Shown: positions 41,096 to 51,735, numbered from the stretch's first letter. The stretch: DNA of 64,000 bases from Amycolatopsis sp. cg9 (GCF_041346945.1 NZ_CP166850.1:7734501-7798500), one strand, 5' to 3'. Made by a program: numbers and translations. The notes: a model not told the origin generated them from the letters alone.

Positions 41096-42105
41096 GGCTG
41101 GATCACCTGGGTCCCTTCTCCGGCGGCCGAGCCGACGAGCACGCGGCCGCTGCTCTCGTCCACCCCGACCGAGTCCGGCTGGCGCACGGTGGGGAACCGG
41201 TACTTCTCGACGGGTTCGCCGCCGCGGACGTCGAACCCGACCACTTCGTTGCGTTCGGTCAGCGTCACCCAGGCCAGGCTCCGCTTCGCGTCGTAGGCGA
41301 TCCCGTACGCGCCACCCGGCACCGGGTAGCGCTGCCGCAGGATCAGCGGCCCGGCCGAGAACGCCAGCAGCGCGCCCGCCCGGGCGTCGGTCACCAGCAC
41401 CCGCCCGTAGGAGTCCGCCACGGCGTTCGCGGCACCGTCGCCCGCCCGCAAGCCTTCGTTGACCTTGCCCGCCGCGACGTCCACCGAGAACACCGCCGTC
41501 CGCAGCCGGTCCAGCACCACCACGCCGTCCCCGGTGTCGACGACGTCGTCGGCGCTGTAGAGCTGCCCGCCGATCGTCCGCGCCGGACCGCTCACCGGCA
41601 GCAGCCGGAGGTCCTTGCCGTCGCCCATCGCGACCAGCCGGTCCGCGCCGAACGCGATGCTCGACGCCGGCATCCCGCCGGTCTTCGTCTCGGTCAGCGC
41701 CCGCTCGGGCAGCCTCAGCTCCTGCACCACACCCGCACCCGGCTCCGCGATCTCCACCCGCCCCGGCGTCACGGTCAGCTTCTCCGCCTTGCCGTATAAC
41801 GGCATATTCACCGGGGCGGACGCGAGGGCGTTCAGGTCGTAGAGCCGCAACGACGGCGGCTCGGAAAGCGCCACGACGAGGGTCGAGGTCTTCGCGTCGA
41901 CGGCGAGGGCGGAAACGGCGCCGCCGGGCAGGACCTGCCCGGCGGGTTTCACGCTCACCGCGGGGGAGACCGCCGGGCGCGCGGCCTGCGGGTTCGCCAC
42001 GATCTGCAGCTCGTCGCCGGTCGACTTCGCCGAAGAGCAGCCCGAGAGCACCATGGCACCGGCGAGCGGGAGCGCGATCCACGACACGGCGGTGAGCCGA
42101 CCCAC
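41092..42105 (-). CDS. Beta-propeller lipoprotein
   Basis: This 337-residue lipoprotein has a short signal peptide and the lipobox LSGC (Cys23 counted from the chosen start), followed by an SSAKSTGDE linker. The mature part has repeated strands such as AVSALAVDAKTSTLVVALSEPPSLRLYDL, YSADDVVDTGDGVVVLDRL and AYGIAYDAKRSLAWVTLTERNEVVGFDV, typical of YncE/NHL-type propellers. The GTG at 42105 is chosen because GGAGG lies seven bases before it; an ATG at 42150 in frame would add 15 basic and polar residues. It is translationally coupled to DUF5703. Its function is unknown. Confidence 0.8.
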   Translation of the reverse strand: MGRLTAVSWIALPLAGAMVLSGCSSAKSTGDELQIVANPQAARPAVSPAVSVKPAGQVLPGGAVSALAVDAKTSTLVVALSEPPSLRLYDLNALASAPVNMPLYGKAEKLTVTPGRVEIAEPGAGVVQELRLPERALTETKTGGMPASSIAFGADRLVAMGDGKDLRLLPVSGPARTIGGQLYSADDVVDTGDGVVVLDRLRTAVFSVDVAAGKVNEGLRAGDGAANAVADSYGRVLVTDARAGALLAFSAGPLILRQRYPVPGGAYGIAYDAKRSLAWVTLTERNEVVGFDVRGGEPVEKYRFPTVRQPDSVGVDESSGRVLVGSAAGEGTQVIQP

Positions 42106-42196
42106 GCTGTGGCCTCCGGTTGTTCCTCGGTGGTTGGTCTTCACCAGCATGCTCCTTGATCCCCTCGCCGTCACGTCCGTGTCACCCAACAGACAC

Positions 42197-43165
42197 CTAC
42201 CGCGGCCAGCGCTCGGGGTAGCCGACCTCGATCGCGCTGACGTCGTCGAGCGCGGACCGGATGGCGGGCGGCAGGGTGATGCCCTCGGCGGTCAGCGAAC
42301 CGGTGAGCTGACCGGTGTCCCGCGCGCCGACGACCGGCGCGACGACGCCGGGGCGGTCGCGGACCCAGGCCAGCGCGACGGCCAGCGGAGAGGTACCCAG
42401 CCCGTCGGCGGCGGTGGCGACCGCCTGCACGATCCGGGCGGCGCGGTCGGTGCGGTGGTGCTCGACGTAGCCGGCGTAGGCGCTGTTCGCGCCGCGCGAG
42501 TCGGCGGGCGTGCCGGAGCGGTACTTGCCGGTGAGCACGCCGCGGCCGAGCGGCGCCCACGGCAGCAGCCCGATGCCGTGGTGCTCGGCGGCGGGTACGA
42601 CTTCGCGGTCGACGCCGCGTTCGAGCAGCGAGTACTCGACCTGGGTGGAGACGATCGGGGCGGCCGGTGCGGCGCCGGCGGCGGCCGTCGCCAGCTGCCA
42701 GCCCGCGTAGTTCGAGACCCCGACGTAGCGGACCTTCCCGCTGGTCACGGCGTACTCGAGGGCGGACAGGGTCTCGGCGAGGGGCACGCAGCCGTCCCAG
42801 GCGTGCAGCTGCCACAGGTCGATGTGGTCGGTGCCGAGCCGTTTCAGGGAGCCGTCGAGCGCGCCGAGCAGGGCACCGCGGGAGGCGCCGCCGCCGAACG
42901 GGCCGTCGGTGCGCTTGGCGACCGCTTTCGTCGCGAGGACGACGTCTTCCCGGGGGACGAGGTCACCGAGCAGCGAGCCGAGCACCCGCTCGCTCTCGCC
43001 TTCGCCGTAGATGTCGGCCGTGTCCACCAGGGTGCCGCCGGCGTCGACGAAGGCGACCAGCTGGCTGGCCGCCTCCTCCGCGTCGGTGTCGCCACCCCAG
43101 GTCATGGTGCCGAGCGCCATCCGCGAGACGCGCAGTCCCGAGCGGCCGAGCAGTCGCTTTTCCAC
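42197..43165 (-). CDS. Aldo/keto reductase
   Basis: This 322-residue protein has the AKR motifs: LGTMTWGG, DTADIYGEGESE (Tyr catalytic), the catalytic lysine and histidine in ATKAVAK and DLWQLHAW, and GVSNYAGWQL plus QVEYSLLERGVDREVVP. The gene starts at a GTG before EKRLLGRSGLRVSRM. It follows the lipoprotein gene on the same strand but is separated by 91 bases, so linkage is unclear. It is divergent from the F420 oxidoreductase gene across 87 bases. The substrate is unknown. Confidence 0.87.
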   Translation of the reverse strand: MEKRLLGRSGLRVSRMALGTMTWGGDTDAEEAASQLVAFVDAGGTLVDTADIYGEGESERVLGSLLGDLVPREDVVLATKAVAKRTDGPFGGGASRGALLGALDGSLKRLGTDHIDLWQLHAWDGCVPLAETLSALEYAVTSGKVRYVGVSNYAGWQLATAAAGAAPAAPIVSTQVEYSLLERGVDREVVPAAEHHGIGLLPWAPLGRGVLTGKYRSGTPADSRGANSAYAGYVEHHRTDRAARIVQAVATAADGLGTSPLAVALAWVRDRPGVVAPVVGARDTGQLTGSLTAEGITLPPAIRSALDDVSAIEVGYPERWPR

Positions 43166-43252
43166 GACCGCCGAGCCTAGTGGGCGGTCCCCGGCGAACC
43201 TGACCAAGGTGAGTCGTGTCGCGGCCGAGGGCCCCCGTTAGGGTTCGGCCCC

Positions 43253-44290
43253 GTGCGACTCGGACTCAATCTCGGCTACTGGGGAGCGGGGAACGACCCC
43301 GCGAACCTGGCCCTGGCGAAACAGGCGGAGGACCTCGGCTACGCCGTCGTGTGGGCCGCCGAAGCCTACGGCGCGGACGCGGTGACGGTGCTTTCGTGGC
43401 TCGCGGCCCGCACGTCGCGGATCGACGTCGGGTCCGCCGTGCTGCAGATCCCGGCCCGGACGCCGGCGACCACCGCGATGACCGCGGCGACCCTGGACAC
43501 GCTCTCGGGCGGGCGGTTCCGGCTCGGGCTCGGCGTGTCGGGTCCGCAGGTGTCGGAGGGCTGGCACGGGGTGCGGTTCACCTCGCCGGTGGAGCGCACC
43601 CGGGAGTACGCCGCGATCGTGCGGTCGGCGCTGCGCCGCGAGCGCGTCAGGTTCGACGGCGACCACTTCACGCTGCCGCTGCCGGACGGCCCGGGCAAGG
43701 CGCTGCGGCTGACCGTCCGCCCGGCGCGCAGGCACATCCCGCTCTACCTGGCCGCGATCGGGCCCCGGAACCTGGAGCTGACCGGCGAGATCGCCGACGG
43801 CTGGCTCCCGGTGTTCTTCTCGCCGGCGCACGCGGGGGAGCAGCTGGCGCCGATCCGCGCCGGTGCCGAGCGGGCCGGGCGCGCCCTGGCGGGCTTCGAC
43901 GTCGCGCCGAACGTGCCGCTGGTGCCCGGGGCGGACTGGCGGGACTGCGCGGACGCCGTCCGCGGCTACGCGGCCCTGTACCTGGGCGGGATGGGGAGCA
44001 AGGAGAAGAACTTCTACAACCGGCTGGCGTGCCGGATGGGCTTCGCGGCCGAAGCCGCGGAGGTGCAGGAGAAGTACCTGGACGGCGACCGGGCGGGGGC
44101 GATGGCGGCGGTGCCGCTGGAGTTCCTCGACGCGACGTCGCTGCTGGGACCGAAGGAACGGATCGCGGAGAAGATGACGGAATTCGCCGAAGCCGGCGTG
44201 ACGACCCTGTCGGTGTCGCCGCTGGCCCCGGAGCCGGCCGGCGCGCTGCGCACCGCCGCCGAGGCGCTCGAGCTGGCGGGGGTGGCCTGA
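43253..44290 (+). CDS. F420-dependent luciferase-like oxidoreductase
   Basis: This 345-residue protein starts [33 protein letters not shown] and has the luciferase-like (LLM) segments [38 protein letters not shown] and FDGDHFTL. In actinobacteria such enzymes use F420 as hydride carrier. It is followed after one base by UppP and then by a MSMEG_4193-type phosphatase, a conserved neighbourhood in Actinobacteria. Its substrate is unknown. Confidence 0.87.
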   Translation: MRLGLNLGYWGAGNDPANLALAKQAEDLGYAVVWAAEAYGADAVTVLSWLAARTSRIDVGSAVLQIPARTPATTAMTAATLDTLSGGRFRLGLGVSGPQVSEGWHGVRFTSPVERTREYAAIVRSALRRERVRFDGDHFTLPLPDGPGKALRLTVRPARRHIPLYLAAIGPRNLELTGEIADGWLPVFFSPAHAGEQLAPIRAGAERAGRALAGFDVAPNVPLVPGADWRDCADAVRGYAALYLGGMGSKEKNFYNRLACRMGFAAEAAEVQEKYLDGDRAGAMAAVPLEFLDATSLLGPKERIAEKMTEFAEAGVTTLSVSPLAPEPAGALRTAAEALELAGVA

Positions 44291-44291
44291 C

Positions 44292-45134
44292 GTGGGCTGG
44301 TTCGAAGCACTGGTGCTGGGCCTGGTCCAGGGCCTGACCGAGTTCCTGCCGATCTCGTCGAGCGCGCACCTGCGCATCGTCGCGGCGCTGGCCGGCTGGG
44401 ACGACCCGGGCGCGGCGTTCACCGCGGTCACCCAGATCGGCACCGAACTGGCGGTGATCATCTACTTCGGCCCGAAGATCGGGAAGATCCTGCGGGCCTG
44501 GTTCTTTTCACTGTCCAAGGCGGAGTGGCGCCAGGACCCGGACGCGCGGCTGGGCTGGCTGATCATCGTCGGTTCGCTGCCGATCGTGGTGCTGGGGCTG
44601 CTGCTGCAGGACCAGATCGACAGCGCGTTCCGCGACCTGCGGATCACCGCGACGGTGCTCATCGTGTTCGGCCTGATCCTGCTGCTCGCCGACCGGATCG
44701 GGAAGCAGGAGCGCACCCTCGACCACCTGACGGTGCCGCACGGCCTCGGCTTCGGCTTCGCGCAGGCGCTCGCCCTGATCCCGGGGGTGTCCCGCTCGGG
44801 CGGCACGACGAGCGCGGGGCTGCTGCTGGGCTACACCCGCGCGGAGGCGGCGGAGTACTCGTTCCTGCTGGCGCTGCCGGCGGTGTTCGGGTCGGGCGTG
44901 TACAAGCTCAAGGACATCGGCTCGGGCGGGGTGCCGGCCCAGTGGGGCCCGACGATCCTGGCGACGCTGGTCGCGTTCGGCGTCGGGTACGTGGTGATCG
45001 CGTGGCTGATGGCCTACATCAAGAAGCGCAGCTTCGTGCCGTTCGTGGTGTACCGGCTGGTGCTGGGCGTGCTGCTGTTCGTGCTGATCTTCACCGGCGC
45101 GCTGGACCCGAACGCGGGTCCCGTCAGCCACTGA
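44292..45134 (+). CDS. uppP: Undecaprenyl-diphosphate phosphatase
   Basis: This 280-residue membrane protein has both UppP motifs: [15 protein letters not shown] near the start and [19 protein letters not shown] in the middle. About eight helices are visible. It converts undecaprenyl diphosphate to undecaprenyl phosphate for cell-wall synthesis and confers low-level bacitracin resistance. A GTG start lies one base after the preceding stop, so it is co-translated with the F420 oxidoreductase. The phosphatase gene downstream follows 49 bases later. Confidence 0.95.
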   Translation: MGWFEALVLGLVQGLTEFLPISSSAHLRIVAALAGWDDPGAAFTAVTQIGTELAVIIYFGPKIGKILRAWFFSLSKAEWRQDPDARLGWLIIVGSLPIVVLGLLLQDQIDSAFRDLRITATVLIVFGLILLLADRIGKQERTLDHLTVPHGLGFGFAQALALIPGVSRSGGTTSAGLLLGYTRAEAAEYSFLLALPAVFGSGVYKLKDIGSGGVPAQWGPTILATLVAFGVGYVVIAWLMAYIKKRSFVPFVVYRLVLGVLLFVLIFTGALDPNAGPVSH

Positions 45135-45183
45135 GCCGCCCGCGTGGGGACCGCTCGCCCGGTCCCCACGTAGGGTGGGTCCC

Positions 45184-45903
45184 GTGAGTACGGTCATCCT
45201 TCTCCGGCACGGCAAGTCGACGGCCAACGGTTCGGGTATCCTCGCCGGGCGCTCCCCGAAGGTGAACCTCGACGACACCGGCCGCGCCCAGGCGGAGAAG
45301 CTCGTCGAACGGCTCGACGGGGTCCCGCTGGCCGGGCTCGTCGTTTCGCCGATGCTGCGGTGCAAGCAGACGGTCGGCCCGCTCGCGGCCGCGCGGAACC
45401 TCGGGAAGACGGTCGAACCCGGGCTGTCCGAAGTGGACTACGGCGACTGGACCGGCAAGGAGCTCAAGCACCTCGCGAAGGAACCGCTCTGGCGGGTCGT
45501 GCAGGCGCACGCCTCCGCCGCGGTCTTCCCCGGCGGTGAGGGGCTGGCCCAGATGCAGGCGCGCTCGGTCGCCGCCGTGCGGGCGCACGACCGGCGGATC
45601 TCCGCCGAACACGGCGACCACGCCGTGTGGCTCCTGTGCAGCCACGGCGATGTGATCAAGTCCATCCTCGCCGACGCGCTCGGGCAGCACCTCGACGCCT
45701 TCCAGCGGATCGTCGTCGACCCGGCGTCCATCTCGGTCGTGCGCTACACCGAGACGCGGCCGTTCGTCATGCGGGTCAACGACCACGGTGGCGATCTGCG
45801 CGGCATCGTGCCGCCGGAACCCCAGCCGGACCGGAAGGCGAAACGAGGCAAAAAGGCCACGTCGAGCAGCGATGCCGTCGTCGGTGGTACCACCGGGCCG
45901 TGA
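45184..45903 (+). CDS. Histidine phosphatase-superfamily protein (MSMEG_4193 type)
   Basis: This 239-residue protein has the phosphohistidine motif ILLRHGKSTAN, VVSPMLRCKQTV, GLSEVDYGDWTGKELKHLAKEPLWRVVQAHASAA and a second histidine in WLLCSHGDVIK. It belongs to the actinobacterial MSMEG_4193 putative phosphomutase subfamily, found next to UppP in many genomes. The C-terminal ~25 residues are basic and low-complexity. A GTG start is used. Confidence 0.87.
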   Translation: MSTVILLRHGKSTANGSGILAGRSPKVNLDDTGRAQAEKLVERLDGVPLAGLVVSPMLRCKQTVGPLAAARNLGKTVEPGLSEVDYGDWTGKELKHLAKEPLWRVVQAHASAAVFPGGEGLAQMQARSVAAVRAHDRRISAEHGDHAVWLLCSHGDVIKSILADALGQHLDAFQRIVVDPASISVVRYTETRPFVMRVNDHGGDLRGIVPPEPQPDRKAKRGKKATSSSDAVVGGTTGP

Positions 45904-45997
45904 GCTTGGCCACCTCCGGAAAGCGCTGACATCGGCAGCGGGGGAACCCGTAGGGTGGCGGGACCGAGTGTGCCACCCCGACCAGGAGCCTGCGCCG

Positions 45998-48052
45998 ATG
46001 ATTTCGCCGGACAACCCGTTCGCCGCACCCAGCGAGCTGCCCTACGCCCTGCCGCCCTTCGACCGGATCGCCGACGAGCACTACCGGCCCGCGTTCGAGG
46101 CCGGGCTGGCCGAGCACGCGGCGGAGATCGAGCAGATCGCGGCGCAGGACGCCGAGCCGACGTTCGACAACACCATCGTGGCCCTCGAGCGCGCCGGTGA
46201 GCTGCTGGGCCGCGTCGCGAGCGTGTTCTACAACCTGGCCGGCTCCAACAGCACCGACGAGATCCAGGCCATCCAGGCGGAGTTCGCGCCGAAGCTGGCC
46301 GCGCACCACGACGCGATCCACCTGGACCCGAAGCTGTTCGCCCGCATCGACGCCCTGCACGCCAAGCGCGGCGAGCTCGGCCTCGACGAGGAGTCGCTGC
46401 GGCTGCTGGAACGGCGGCACACCGACTTCAGCCGCGCGGGTGCCGGGCTCGGCGAGGCCGAGCAGGCCCGCCTGCGCGCGCTGAACGAGCAGCTCTCCAC
46501 CCTCCAGACGAAGTTCCAGCAGAACCTCCTCAAGGACACCAACGAGCTCGCCGTCGTCATCGAGGACCGGGCCGAGCTGGCCGGGTTCGGCGACGGCGCG
46601 ATCGCCACCGCGGCCGAGGCGGCCGCCGCCCGCGGCGAAGACGGCAAGTACGTGCTCACCCTGACCCTGCCGACGAGCCAGGCGTCGCCGCTGGAGACCC
46701 TGCGCGACCGCGACGTCCGCGAGCGGATCCACGCCGCGTCGATGGCGCGGGGCAACAGCGGCAACGACTTCGACAACAACGGTGTCGTCGCCGAGATCGT
46801 CCGCCTCCGCGCCGAGCGCGCCGCGCTCCTGGGCTACCCGAACCACGCGGCGTACGTCATCGCCGACGAGACGGCCAAGACCGCGGAAGCCGCGGCCGGG
46901 CTGCTCGAACGGCTGGCGCCGGCCGCGGTCGCGAACGCCCGCGCCGAAGCCGCGGAGCTGCAGCAGCTGCTGGAAGCCGACGTGCCGGGCGCGAAGCTGC
47001 GCCCGTCGGACTGGCCGTTCTACGCCGCCCAGGTCCGCCGCGAGCGCTTCGACGTCGACACCGAGGCCCTGCGGCCGTACTTCGAGGCCGACCGCGTCTA
47101 CCTCGACGGCGTCTTCTTCGCCGCGAGCAAGCTCTACGGCCTCACCATCACCGAGCGGCACGACCTCCCGAAGTACCACCCGGAGGTCCGGACCTTCGAG
47201 GTCTTCGACGCCGACGGCACCGCGCTCGGCCTGTACCTGCTCGACCTCTACACCCGCGACTCCAAGCGCGGCGGCGCCTGGATGAACACCTTCGTCGACC
47301 AGTCGGCGCTGCTGGACCGCAAAACGGTCGTGGTGAACGTCCTCAACGTCGGCAAGCCGCCGGCGGGGGAGCCGACCCTGCTGACCTTCGACGAGGTCGT
47401 GACGGCGTTCCACGAGTTCGGGCACGCCCTGCACGCACTGGTCTCCTCGGTCCGCTACCCGACGTTCTCCGGCACCAACGTGCCCCGCGACTTCGTCGAA
47501 TACCCGTCCCAGGTCAACGAGATGTGGATGCTGTGGCCGGAGGTGCTCGCCAACTACGCCAAGCACCACGAGACGGGCGAGGCCCTGCCGCAGGAGCAGG
47601 TCGACAAGCTCCTCGCCGCCCAGCAGTACGGCGAAGGCTTCGCCACCACCGAGTACCTCGCGGCGTCCCTGCTCGACCAGGCCTGGCACGGGCTCGGCGT
47701 CGACGACCGCGTGGGGGAGGTGCAGCGGTTCGAAGCCGAGGCGCTCGTGAAAGCCGGCGTGGCCGTCGAGGCGATCCCGCCGCGCTACCGCACGACCTAC
47801 TTCGCGCACATCTTCAGCGGCGGCTACAGCGCCGGGTACTACTCCTACATCTGGAGCGAAGTCCTCGACGCCGACACCGTCCAGTGGTTCCGGGAGAGCG
47901 GGGGACTGACCCGCGAGAACGGCGACCACTTCCGCCGCACCCTGCTCGGCCGGGGCGGCAGCGTCGACCCGATGGACGCCTTCCGGGCGTTCCGCGGCCG
48001 AGACCCGGAGATCGAGCCGCTGCTGGCCCGCCGCGGCCTCAACGGAGTCTGA
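45998..48052 (+). CDS. M3-family peptidyl-dipeptidase (Dcp-like)
   Basis: This 684-residue protein is a full-length M3 metallopeptidase. The zinc motif is FHEFGHALH (His472, Glu473, His476), with the third ligand in QVNEMWMLWPE. It has no signal peptide, so it is cytoplasmic, like E. coli Dcp and oligopeptidase A. The first ~450 residues are helical. It cuts dipeptides from or within peptides. A purine-rich site precedes the ATG. A strong hairpin follows 25 bases after the stop. Confidence 0.92.
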   Translation: MISPDNPFAAPSELPYALPPFDRIADEHYRPAFEAGLAEHAAEIEQIAAQDAEPTFDNTIVALERAGELLGRVASVFYNLAGSNSTDEIQAIQAEFAPKLAAHHDAIHLDPKLFARIDALHAKRGELGLDEESLRLLERRHTDFSRAGAGLGEAEQARLRALNEQLSTLQTKFQQNLLKDTNELAVVIEDRAELAGFGDGAIATAAEAAAARGEDGKYVLTLTLPTSQASPLETLRDRDVRERIHAASMARGNSGNDFDNNGVVAEIVRLRAERAALLGYPNHAAYVIADETAKTAEAAAGLLERLAPAAVANARAEAAELQQLLEADVPGAKLRPSDWPFYAAQVRRERFDVDTEALRPYFEADRVYLDGVFFAASKLYGLTITERHDLPKYHPEVRTFEVFDADGTALGLYLLDLYTRDSKRGGAWMNTFVDQSALLDRKTVVVNVLNVGKPPAGEPTLLTFDEVVTAFHEFGHALHALVSSVRYPTFSGTNVPRDFVEYPSQVNEMWMLWPEVLANYAKHHETGEALPQEQVDKLLAAQQYGEGFATTEYLAASLLDQAWHGLGVDDRVGEVQRFEAEALVKAGVAVEAIPPRYRTTYFAHIFSGGYSAGYYSYIWSEVLDADTVQWFRESGGLTRENGDHFRRTLLGRGGSVDPMDAFRAFRGRDPEIEPLLARRGLNGV

Positions 48053-48077
48053 CTCTCTGAGTGTATAACGACCTATA

Positions 48078-48111
48078 CCGTGGGGCTGGTTTCGAAAAAC
48101 CAGTCCCACGG
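48078..48111. terminator. Bidirectional terminator hairpin
   Basis: CCGTGGGGCTGGTTT pairs with AAACCAGTCCCACGG (one G-T pair) around a CGAA tetraloop. It lies between the convergent M3 peptidase and SGNH genes, with no T-tract on either side apart from the three As and Ts in the stem. Confidence 0.75.
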
Positions 48112-48152
48112 TTCGTTGTGCGCTTCCAAAAACCGCACCGGACCGGAAGGGC

Positions 48153-48809
48153 TCAGGCCACCAGCCGCAGCCAGGCTTCCGCGAGTGCGCAGTGGCCGGC
48201 GGGGGTCGGGTGCACGCCGTCTTCGGACCAGTGTTCCGGTCCGGTTTCCGCGGAGAGTCCGGCGAACATGCGGTCGGCGGCGAGCAGGTGGGCGCCGTAC
48301 TCGCCGGCGAGGTGCCGCACGGCCTGGATCTTCGGGTCGAGGCCGGCTCGCCAGTCCCGGCGGACGTCGTCGTCGATGCGGATGTCGCCGGCTTCGGTGA
48401 CGCCTTCGACCGGCAGGAGGAAGGGCTCGATGAGGATCAGTTCCGCACCGGTTTCGGCGAGGGGTGCGAGCAGGCGGTCGTAGCCCGCCGCGAACTCGTC
48501 CGCGGAGACCTCGGGCGCGTGTGGGTCGAAGGTGTGGCGTCCGTTGTCGTTGACGCCGACGAGGATCGAGACGACGTCGGGGTGGGCGTCGAGGACGTCG
48601 GTCTGCCAGCGGGCTTCGAGGTCGGTCACGGTGTGGCCGGCGTCGGCGGTGTCGATCCAGGTGATGGGGCGGTCGGGGTGGGCGAAGGACCATTCGCCGG
48701 CGACCAGGAGTGGGTAGCCGCAGCGGTCTTCGCCGTCCGGTCGCCAGAGGGTGGTGATGGAGTCGCCGGCGAAGAGCACGGTGCTGTGGGGCTTCAAGGT
48801 GATCGTCAT
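48153..48809 (-). CDS. SGNH/GDSL hydrolase
   Basis: This 218-residue protein has block I FAGDSITTLW (nucleophile Ser), the block III asparagine in LVGVNDNGRHT, and the C-terminal catalytic Asp and His in DGVHPTPAGH. It has no signal peptide when started at the ATG at 48809. An in-frame GTG upstream would add 13 low-complexity residues. Such enzymes are esterases or lipases, and the substrate is unknown. Confidence 0.87.
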   Translation of the reverse strand: MTITLKPHSTVLFAGDSITTLWRPDGEDRCGYPLLVAGEWSFAHPDRPITWIDTADAGHTVTDLEARWQTDVLDAHPDVVSILVGVNDNGRHTFDPHAPEVSADEFAAGYDRLLAPLAETGAELILIEPFLLPVEGVTEAGDIRIDDDVRRDWRAGLDPKIQAVRHLAGEYGAHLLAADRMFAGLSAETGPEHWSEDGVHPTPAGHCALAEAWLRLVA

Positions 48810-48878
48810 GGGGTCGAGCGTGGTGGTGGCGGCTGGCGGGGGACGCACAGCGGGCTGGCATCCCCCGCCTTCGCGCTG

Positions 48879-49475
48879 TCAGGCCGTGGCGGTCCGCTCG
48901 TGGGTGACGATGTGGTCGACGAAGCCGTAGGTGAGGGCTTCGTCGGCGTCGAACCAGCGGTCGCGGTCGGCGTCGGCGGTGATGCGCTCGACGGTCTGGC
49001 CGGTCTGGGCGGCGGTGATCTGGGCGATGCGGCGCTTCATCTTGCCGAAGACCTCGGCCTGGATGGCGATGTCGGTGGCGGCGCCGCCGATGCCGGCGGA
49101 GGGCTGGTGCATGACGATGCGGGTGTTGGGGAGGAGGTAGCGCTTGCCGGGGGTGCCGGAGGAGAGGAGGAACTGGCCCATGGAGGCGACGAAGCCGAGG
49201 CCCCAGGTGGAGACGTCGGGTTTGACGAGCTGCATGGTGTCGTAGATGGCCATGCCGGCGGTGACGGAGCCGCCGGGTGAGTTGATGTAGAAGGTGATGT
49301 CCTTGGCCGGGTCGTCGGCGGCGAGGAGGAGAAGCTGGGCGATGATGCGGTTGGCGACTTCGTCGTTGACTTCGGAGCCGAGGAAGACGATGCGGTCGCG
49401 CAGGAGCTGCTGGTAGACCGAGTCGTCGGGGGTCTGGCCGGGGGTGTGCATGTCGGGTAGGGCGAGAAGGGTCAT
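48879..49475 (-). CDS. Single ClpP-type serine protease
   Basis: This 198-residue ClpP has the catalytic serine in [14 protein letters not shown], the histidine in [10 protein letters not shown] and the aspartate in [12 protein letters not shown]. Actinobacterial housekeeping ClpP genes occur as a tandem clpP1P2 pair beside clpX, which is absent here, so this looks like an additional paralogue. It would need a ClpX/ClpC chaperone and probably another ClpP ring to act. The ATG at 49475 follows weak purines. The SGNH gene downstream on the same strand is 69 bases away. Confidence 0.85.
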   Translation of the reverse strand: MTLLALPDMHTPGQTPDDSVYQQLLRDRIVFLGSEVNDEVANRIIAQLLLLAADDPAKDITFYINSPGGSVTAGMAIYDTMQLVKPDVSTWGLGFVASMGQFLLSSGTPGKRYLLPNTRIVMHQPSAGIGGAATDIAIQAEVFGKMKRRIAQITAAQTGQTVERITADADRDRWFDADEALTYGFVDHIVTHERTATA

Positions 49476-49597
49476 GGGGGTGACGGTAGGGCGGGGGATC
49501 CGGTGGGCGGGGCCGGTTTCGCTGTGGGCGTGCGGTGTTCGCGGGACGCGAAAGGGCCGCCGTCCGGTGTGGACGGCGGCCCTGGTGGTGCGGTGGC

Positions 49598-50659
<1,062 letters not shown>

Positions 50660-50689
50660 TCACTGTTGCGTGGATCGCTTTTCGGGGGC

Positions 50690-50809
50690 TCCGGGTGGTG
50701 AAACCCCCGGCCCGGGGCGAAGGCCCCGGTTGTCACAGCTCGCTTTGGGGGGTCCGGGTGGCGAAGCCCCCGGCCCGGGGCGAAGGCCCCGGTTGTCACA
50801 GCTCGCTTT
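50690..50809. repeat. Tandem 57-base repeats with hairpins behind the MarR gene
   Basis: Two nearly identical 57-base units (50690-50746 and 50753-50809, offset by 63) differ at two positions. Each holds the stem CCGGGGC-GAAG-GCCCCGG and a second GC-rich palindrome, and each ends GCTCGCTTT. A partial third copy of the unit end lies before 50690. The array directly adjoins the MarR stop, so on the minus strand it would act as a double terminator. Confidence 0.8.
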
Positions 50810-51241
50810 TCAGGTGTCGGTGACGTTCGTGGCGAGGCGGTGGAGGAGGTCGGTGAGCTGGGTGAGCTCGGTGTCGGTGAGGCCTTTTCGCAGGCGTTGG
50901 TCGTGGGCGATGGCGGCGGTGGCGAGGCGGTGGAAGAGCTGTTCGCCGTCGTCGGTGAGTTCGACGAGGTGGACGCGGCGGTTTTCGGGGTCGCGGCGGC
51001 GGGTGACGAGGCCGGTGGTTTCCATGGCGTTGAGGTGGTGGGTGAGGGTGGCGCCTTGGATGCCGACGGCGTCGGCGAGTTCGCGCTGGTTGGCGACGGT
51101 GCGGGTTTTGAGGGTGATGAGGATCTGCCAGACGGGTTGGGAGCCGCCGGCGGCGGTGAGGGCTTGGTCGAAGGCGCGGCTCGCGGTTTTGGCGGTGCGG
51201 GTGAGGACGACGCCGATGGGGGTGGTGGTGGGTGGTGGCAC
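50810..51241 (-). CDS. MarR-family regulator
   Basis: This 143-residue protein has the MarR winged helix: PVWQILITLKTRTVANQRELADAVGIQGATLTHHLNAMETTGLVTRRRDPENRRVHLVELTDDGEQLF. The GTG at 51241 is preferred: AAGG precedes it, and starting at the ATG at 51310 would translate the operator repeats as a non-conserved leader. It is divergent from the NTF2-like operon and probably represses it. The upstream inverted repeat lies between the two starts. Confidence 0.82.
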   Translation of the reverse strand: MPPPTTTPIGVVLTRTAKTASRAFDQALTAAGGSQPVWQILITLKTRTVANQRELADAVGIQGATLTHHLNAMETTGLVTRRRDPENRRVHLVELTDDGEQLFHRLATAAIAHDQRLRKGLTDTELTQLTDLLHRLATNVTDT

Positions 51242-51258
51242 GGGCAGGACCTTACCGC

Positions 51259-51281
51259 AGATGTCTAACCGTTTGACATCT
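51259..51281. promoter_or_regulatory. Inverted repeat AGATGTC-N9-GACATCT, candidate MarR operator
   Basis: The seven-base arms are perfect. The region continues with direct TCTAA-N-CGTT repeats (about 51264-51300) toward the divergent operon. It lies 18-40 bases from the MarR GTG, where it could control both directions. Confidence 0.6.
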
Positions 51282-51330
51282 AATCGTTCGACTTCTAACG
51301 TTGTGTTCATCGAACCGGAAGGGGAATGCG

Positions 51331-51735
51331 ATGAGCACCGAAGAGCAGGTCCGCGAGTTCGGCCGGGTCTGGGCCGCGGCGGAAGAGCGGGGGGACACCG
51401 GCGTGCTGGCCGGGCTGGCCGCCGACGGGTTCCGGCTGGTCGGGCCGCTGGGGTTCGTCCTGGACCGCGACCAGTGGCTGGCGCGCTACGGCGGCGGTGA
51501 CCTGGTGACCGAGAAGCTGGCGTGGGACGACGTCGAGGTCCGCGACTTCGGCGCGACCGCCATCGCGATCGGTGTCCACGACCAGGTGGCGAAGCACCGG
51601 GGCAACCCGGTGAACGGCCGGTTCCGCGCCACGCACGTCCTGGTCCGCGACGGCGACCGCTGGCAGCTCGCGGGTATCCATCTGAGCCCGATCGGCGGGC
51701 CGCCGCCGTTCGCACCGGCGGGAGAGCCGCGATGA
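51331..51735 (+). CDS. NTF2-like (SnoaL/DUF4440) protein
   Basis: This 134-residue protein has the NTF2-like pattern: EFGRVWAAAEERGDTGVLAGLAADGFRLVGPLGFVLDRDQWLARY, then VRDFGATAIAIGVHDQV and FRATHVLVRDGDRWQLAGIHLSPI. Such cone-shaped folds serve as enzymes or ligand binders. AGGGGAA lies nine bases before the ATG. Its stop overlaps the next start (ATGA). Confidence 0.8.
   Translation: MSTEEQVREFGRVWAAAEERGDTGVLAGLAADGFRLVGPLGFVLDRDQWLARYGGGDLVTEKLAWDDVEVRDFGATAIAIGVHDQVAKHRGNPVNGRFRATHVLVRDGDRWQLAGIHLSPIGGPPPFAPAGEPR

Noticed and set aside
42106..42189. Longer N terminus for the beta-propeller lipoprotein
   Set aside because: It would move the lipobox far from the start, while a GTG with an ideal ribosome site lies directly before the signal peptide.
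50690..50809. Possible CRISPR array
   Set aside because: The units are nearly adjacent and fold into hairpins; there are no spacers and no cas genes.
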